Of a stretch of DNA of 64,000 nucleotides, positions 62,301 to 64,000 are shown piece by piece; the first letter of the stretch is position 1, and each line of letters begins with the position of its first letter. The DNA is taken from assembly GCF_026151205.1 (NCBI RefSeq), contig NC_087078.1, positions 1,629,675 through 1,693,674 on the forward strand, written 5' to 3'. The position numbers and the translations under genes were made by a program. The notes below the pieces were generated by a model, which was given only the letters and a program-made list of their open reading frames with translations, was not told the origin of the DNA and made no database searches. The stretch is from Bolinopsis microptera (Eukaryota; Ctenophora; Tentaculata; Lobata; Bolinopsidae).

Positions 62301-64000
62301 AAGGTAAAATTTCGAAATCGTTGAAATTACCTTCTTATTAATGAAGTTATGAGTTTACAAGTACCCTGAAATTAATCAAAAAGAAATGATATTCGACCAA
62401 AACCCATAATCATGGGTGGAGTGGACCGCTGCCAGTGCCAGTGTCTCTCTTTCCCAAACAAAAGGAAATGATATTAATTCAAATAACCGTCCGCAAATGA
62501 AAAATGATACCGAGAATGAAATCGGTCGCTCGCTTTTTCCATTCATTTACAATTGTAATAGATTAAGAAAAACTGTACTCGGCAATACAGATTCAATAAA
62601 CATCAGCTAATTGGACACTAACTACCACCCTTATCCCGAAATACTAGGTATCGACCCGAAAGCAACCCAAAGAGATTCTTACAGCATGTGATTGATGTAA
62701 TTAATCGAAATTTATTACAATTCGTAAGCCGTGAATGAATGGGAAAAGCGAGCGACCGATTTCATTCTCGGTATCATTTTGCATAGTTGCATTTGCGGAC
62801 GGTTATTCGAATTAATATCATTTGGGAAAGAGAGACACTGGCACTGGCAGCGGTCCACTCTACCCATGATTATGGGTTTTGGTCAAATCCTACTCACCAA
62901 ATATAAGTACAGGAATCTTGGATTAGCAGGAAAACATCAAAGGTGGATAACCTGGCTCTTCACAGGACATAGCCCCCTGGACTACTTCCAATACAAGGCA
63001 AACAATTTCACATTCCCTCGTTGTGAACACTGTCCAGAAGAAGAGGAAACCTCGGAACACTTCATGTGTCACTGTATAGGATACATGACCATTAGGTTGA
63101 GAATTTTCGATAATATTTTTATAACTTGGAAAGATATAGTCACAGCTAGAATCAGTACGGTTATAAAATTTATAGAGGCAACCAATCGACTTTTAAGAGC
63201 GGATCTTTTTGAAGACCCTATTAACCACTGAAACACCTAGGATAACTTGCAGATTATTAGGAATTTACCGTCCCTGGAAGTCCCTGTCTCCACGTCGTTA
63301 ACCCGGCGGGGTTGCACCAGGGGCGGTGGTAACAGAACTTCAAGACTCTCGGAGTCTGTTGTCGATATCTATGTTTAATATATGTATGGTATATAATTTG
63401 GGAGTCTCTCTCTCCAGCAGCAGGAGTTGGAGAAATAGGGACGCGTTGTAAAAGCCACCGTAAGGAAGGCTTACAGTCGACGCCGACCAATCAGAAGAAG
63501 ATAAATAGAGACATGGCTGTGTTGAAAAAGTGTAATAATAAATGGGACAGTTAAATCTAACAGTAAATTCTAACAGTATGTGACTATATTCTTACGCAGC
63601 GACATAATCCCAATCATATATCGTACAGTTCCAGCTTTATGTGTAACATTGGCTCCCACTACACAAATATTTGGTCGATAGTTTTCATAGTTTCTACTTT
63701 TGCATTTAGTATGTAGACTCGTTAATCTGTCTGTCGTTTCCCGTAACTGTGTTGTGCAGCAACCGGACGAACATTTACCAACACTTACCACGCAACATGA
63801 CATGCATAATATCCCAATTCTAATGGTATTACACTAGTTACCAACAGCAACAGCAGAGTTTAAACCTCTTAGCTCAGCTGCTAAACATCTTACACCACAC
63901 ACAACGTCACGGAAGTTAATGTGACAACCACTAGTTTAGTTTAGTAGTAGTTTAGTTTCTAGTGTACGTACAAACCACACTTACTTGTGCCAGATTTTCT
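50349..64000 (-). CDS. Two-LIM CRP-type protein, 5' end outside the window
   Basis: Cysteine-rich LIM protein; such proteins bridge actin-associated and transcription partners. Minus-strand exons, all in matching phase: 63985-64000 (KIWHK), 59569-59681 (LIM1 second half, CFKCTHCSKKLTPGME, then YCKNCYGKHYGPK), 59203-59226 (24 bases, VEGGNEPK), 58091-58126 (GTDPQPGESCN), 57607-57701 (acidic linker), 57108-57188 (LIM2 start, CYTCEKTVYAAEKLVVLNK), 55837-55930 (VFHKPCVKCKACSKTMTPGE...YCK), 50349-50443 (CHSRNFGPKGVGFG... and stop). LIM2 has C-x2-C-x17-H-x2-C-x2-C-x2-C-x17-C-x2-C exactly. Both LIMs are followed by GPK(G), as in CRP proteins. The exon 55837-55930 is repeated identically at 51575-51668, so two forms or an assembly duplicate exist. 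The family is secure; the micro-exons rest on phase agreement only. Confidence 0.83.
50985..51372. repeat. Imperfect inverted repeat, arms about 80 bp
   Basis: Bases 50985-51062 (ATAGTCTATGTAATAAGCGC... to ...GGTACCAAAAGTTG) recur inverted at 51288-51372 with scattered differences. It lies in the last LIM-gene intron and is probably a MITE. Confidence 0.7.
51515..53660. repeat. Segmental duplication, copy 1 (indel-rich)
   Basis: It parallels 55785-57800. The first 350 bases, including LIM exon 51575-51668, are almost identical. A 265-base insertion follows (about 51863-52127), and beyond it copy 1 is shorter through many scattered small deletions. Its version of exon 57108-57188 (near 53000-53085) is broken, while its linker exon (about 53490-53570) stays open with different residues. 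Confidence 0.85.
51575..51668 (-). CDS. Duplicate LIM2 exon
   Basis: 94 bases encoding VFHKPCVKCKACSKTMTPGE and the following residues to YCK. Identical to 55837-55930 in sequence, splice sites and phase. Either copy could splice to the last exon at 50349-50443. Confidence 0.75.
53751..55580. repeat. 1.8-kb pyrimidine-rich satellite with about 662-bp higher-order period
   Basis: Basic units are CCTCCT and CAGTCCTCC. A longer block starting CTCCTTCTCATTCCTCCTAA begins at 53751, 54415 and 55077, so the basic units are arranged in higher-order repeats of about 662 bases. The plus strand is almost pure C/T, a candidate for triplex DNA. Confidence 0.93.
55581..55770. repeat. 9-bp repeat (ATGTCTCCA)n with an inverted end
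   Basis: About fifteen ATGTCTCCA units with AAAGCT breaks are followed, after 35 bases, by the reverse complement (GACATTGGA)n. A foldback minisatellite at the junction between satellite and duplicated block. Confidence 0.88.
55785..57900. repeat. Segmental duplication, copy 2 (holds the intact LIM exons)
   Basis: Counterpart of 51515-53660. It begins with the same TATAATATATAATAAAGGCA sequence. Contains exons 55837-55930, 57108-57188 and 57607-57701 in usable form. Confidence 0.85.
58180..58387. repeat. 26-bp minisatellite, about eight copies
   Basis: Unit ATTATTAAATATGAGTTAAT plus ATACCC. Copies are identical except for two AAATAGG variants. It lies between LIM-gene exons. Confidence 0.95.
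58949..59005. repeat. Perfect 27-bp hairpin
   Basis: TTCTCATCGGCGCAGAGATG... pairs exactly with its downstream complement across a 3-base loop (27+3+27). It lies in a LIM-gene intron. Confidence 0.92.
59361..59464. repeat. Two adjacent hairpins
   Basis: 59361-59423 is an imperfect inverted repeat (GATTCGATTAAAAAAGTAAG with TTACTTTTAATCGAAT-like partner around GTAAA). 59427-59464 is a perfect 38-base palindrome centred on TCTATAGA. They lie just 105 bases from LIM1 exon 59569-59681. Confidence 0.85.
59850..59962 (-). CDS. Candidate first exon, hydrophobic N-terminus
   Basis: The minus strand reads MSIMAAVVLASTVIVRGIFP and continues to RRWIP before a possible donor (GTGTAAGT). It looks like a signal anchor. 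No continuation exon found. It lies in the first visible LIM-gene intron. Could be chance. Confidence 0.3.
60487..61106. mobile_element. hAT-type non-autonomous element, 620 bp, 8-bp target duplication
   Basis: Ends CAGGCACGTAGACAGG and (reverse complement of right end) CAGGGACGTAGCCAGG match at 14 of 16 positions. CTTACCCA flanks both sides (60479-60486; 61107-61114). Interior has poly-G, poly-C and GGGGGCTGCGCCCCC palindromes near both ends. No transposase. Confidence 0.87.
61257..61412. mobile_element. Mariner-type MITE with TACAGGGTG ends
   Basis: The left end TACAGGGTGTACCGCATAAA and the reverse complement of the right end TACAGGGTGCACCACAGAAA share most of about 34 bases, then GTGTGACTTTTTT on both sides. 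TA-rich flanks give the TA target site. About 155 bp, no ORF. Confidence 0.83.
62395..62884. repeat. Inverted repeat, arms about 150 bp
   Basis: 62395-62545 (GACCAAAACCCATAATCATG...) recurs inverted at 62736-62884 with few differences. The spacer is about 190 bases. The ends are GACC/GGTC. Probably a foldback MITE next to the LINE fragment. Confidence 0.85.
62888..63231 (+). mobile_element. LINE (non-LTR retrotransposon) 3' end, RNase H-like and zinc-knuckle tail
   Basis: The ORF reads WITWLFTGHSPLDYFQYKAN, then CEHCPEEEETSEHFMCHC. The TGH-x-[PL] segment and C-x2-C-x7-H-x4-C pattern close the ORF2 of Jockey/I/R1-type LINEs after RNase H. The upstream RT is absent. The ORF's first 50 codons are the inverted repeat, not LINE. 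Confidence 0.78.
63232..63984. other. LINE 3' flank and LIM-gene intron
   Basis: No gene seen. A tail-like AATAATAAATGGGACAGTT stretch near 63531 may mark the end of the LINE 3' untranslated region. The 77-codon minus ORFs here look like chance. Confidence 0.4.

Noticed and set aside
62731-62887. N-terminal part of the 166-codon ORF as part of the LINE protein
   Set aside because: It is the right arm of an inverted repeat that happens to stay open; LINE similarity starts only after about 62888.

Overview
The window is animal nuclear DNA: AT-rich, genes split by many short GT-AG introns, dense with small transposons and microsatellites. The gene set (Diaphanous formin, Ral GTPase-activating protein beta, Notch-ligand-like receptor, clan 4 cytochrome P450s, two-LIM protein) is metazoan. 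Small introns and many inverted-repeat elements suggest a marine invertebrate, but the sequence does not fix the phylum. All gene models are read by eye from conserved protein motifs and splice-site phase.

Layout. (1) About 18-15777, plus strand: a Diaphanous-related formin lacking only its N-terminal part, in about 24 exons. Two other genes sit in its introns: an intronless 687-codon RalGAP-beta C-terminal half (8870-10933, same strand), probably a retrocopy, and a single-exon secreted protein of six ADPHTW repeats (12653-13459, opposite strand). (2) 17010-20193, minus strand: a type I membrane receptor with a Notch-ligand-like N-terminal module, about nine DSL-like modules, one transmembrane helix and a tail with seven Y-x-x-[VIL] motifs. 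It has two candidate signal-peptide exons and a partial copy of its tail. One frameshift interrupts it. (3) 21811-29351: a 7.5-kb mobile element with about 1-kb terminal inverted repeats and an exact 8-bp target duplication, containing further palindromes, satellites and nested insertions. (4) 29866-46435, minus strand: four tandem CYP4-like P450 genes with the same eight-exon structure. The first is intact (1494 coding bases); each of the other three carries at least one apparent lesion. A Penelope-like fragment and a hAT transposon lie within this array. (5) 48017-48319, plus strand: the last two exons of an unrecognised gene. (6) 50349-64000, minus strand: a two-LIM CRP-type gene with exons phased across the whole region, including a 24-base micro-exon. 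A 2.1-kb block holding one of its LIM exons is present twice, on either side of a 1.8-kb pyrimidine-rich satellite. (7) 60487-63231: hAT-type and mariner-type MITEs, a long inverted repeat and a LINE 3' fragment.

The genes form no obvious pathway. The most interesting items are the receptor with its phosphotyrosine-like tail, the nested RalGAP-beta open reading frame, the new ADPHTW repeat protein, and the decaying P450 array. Several frame lesions and the indel-rich duplicate near 52-54 kb could be assembly errors rather than biology.
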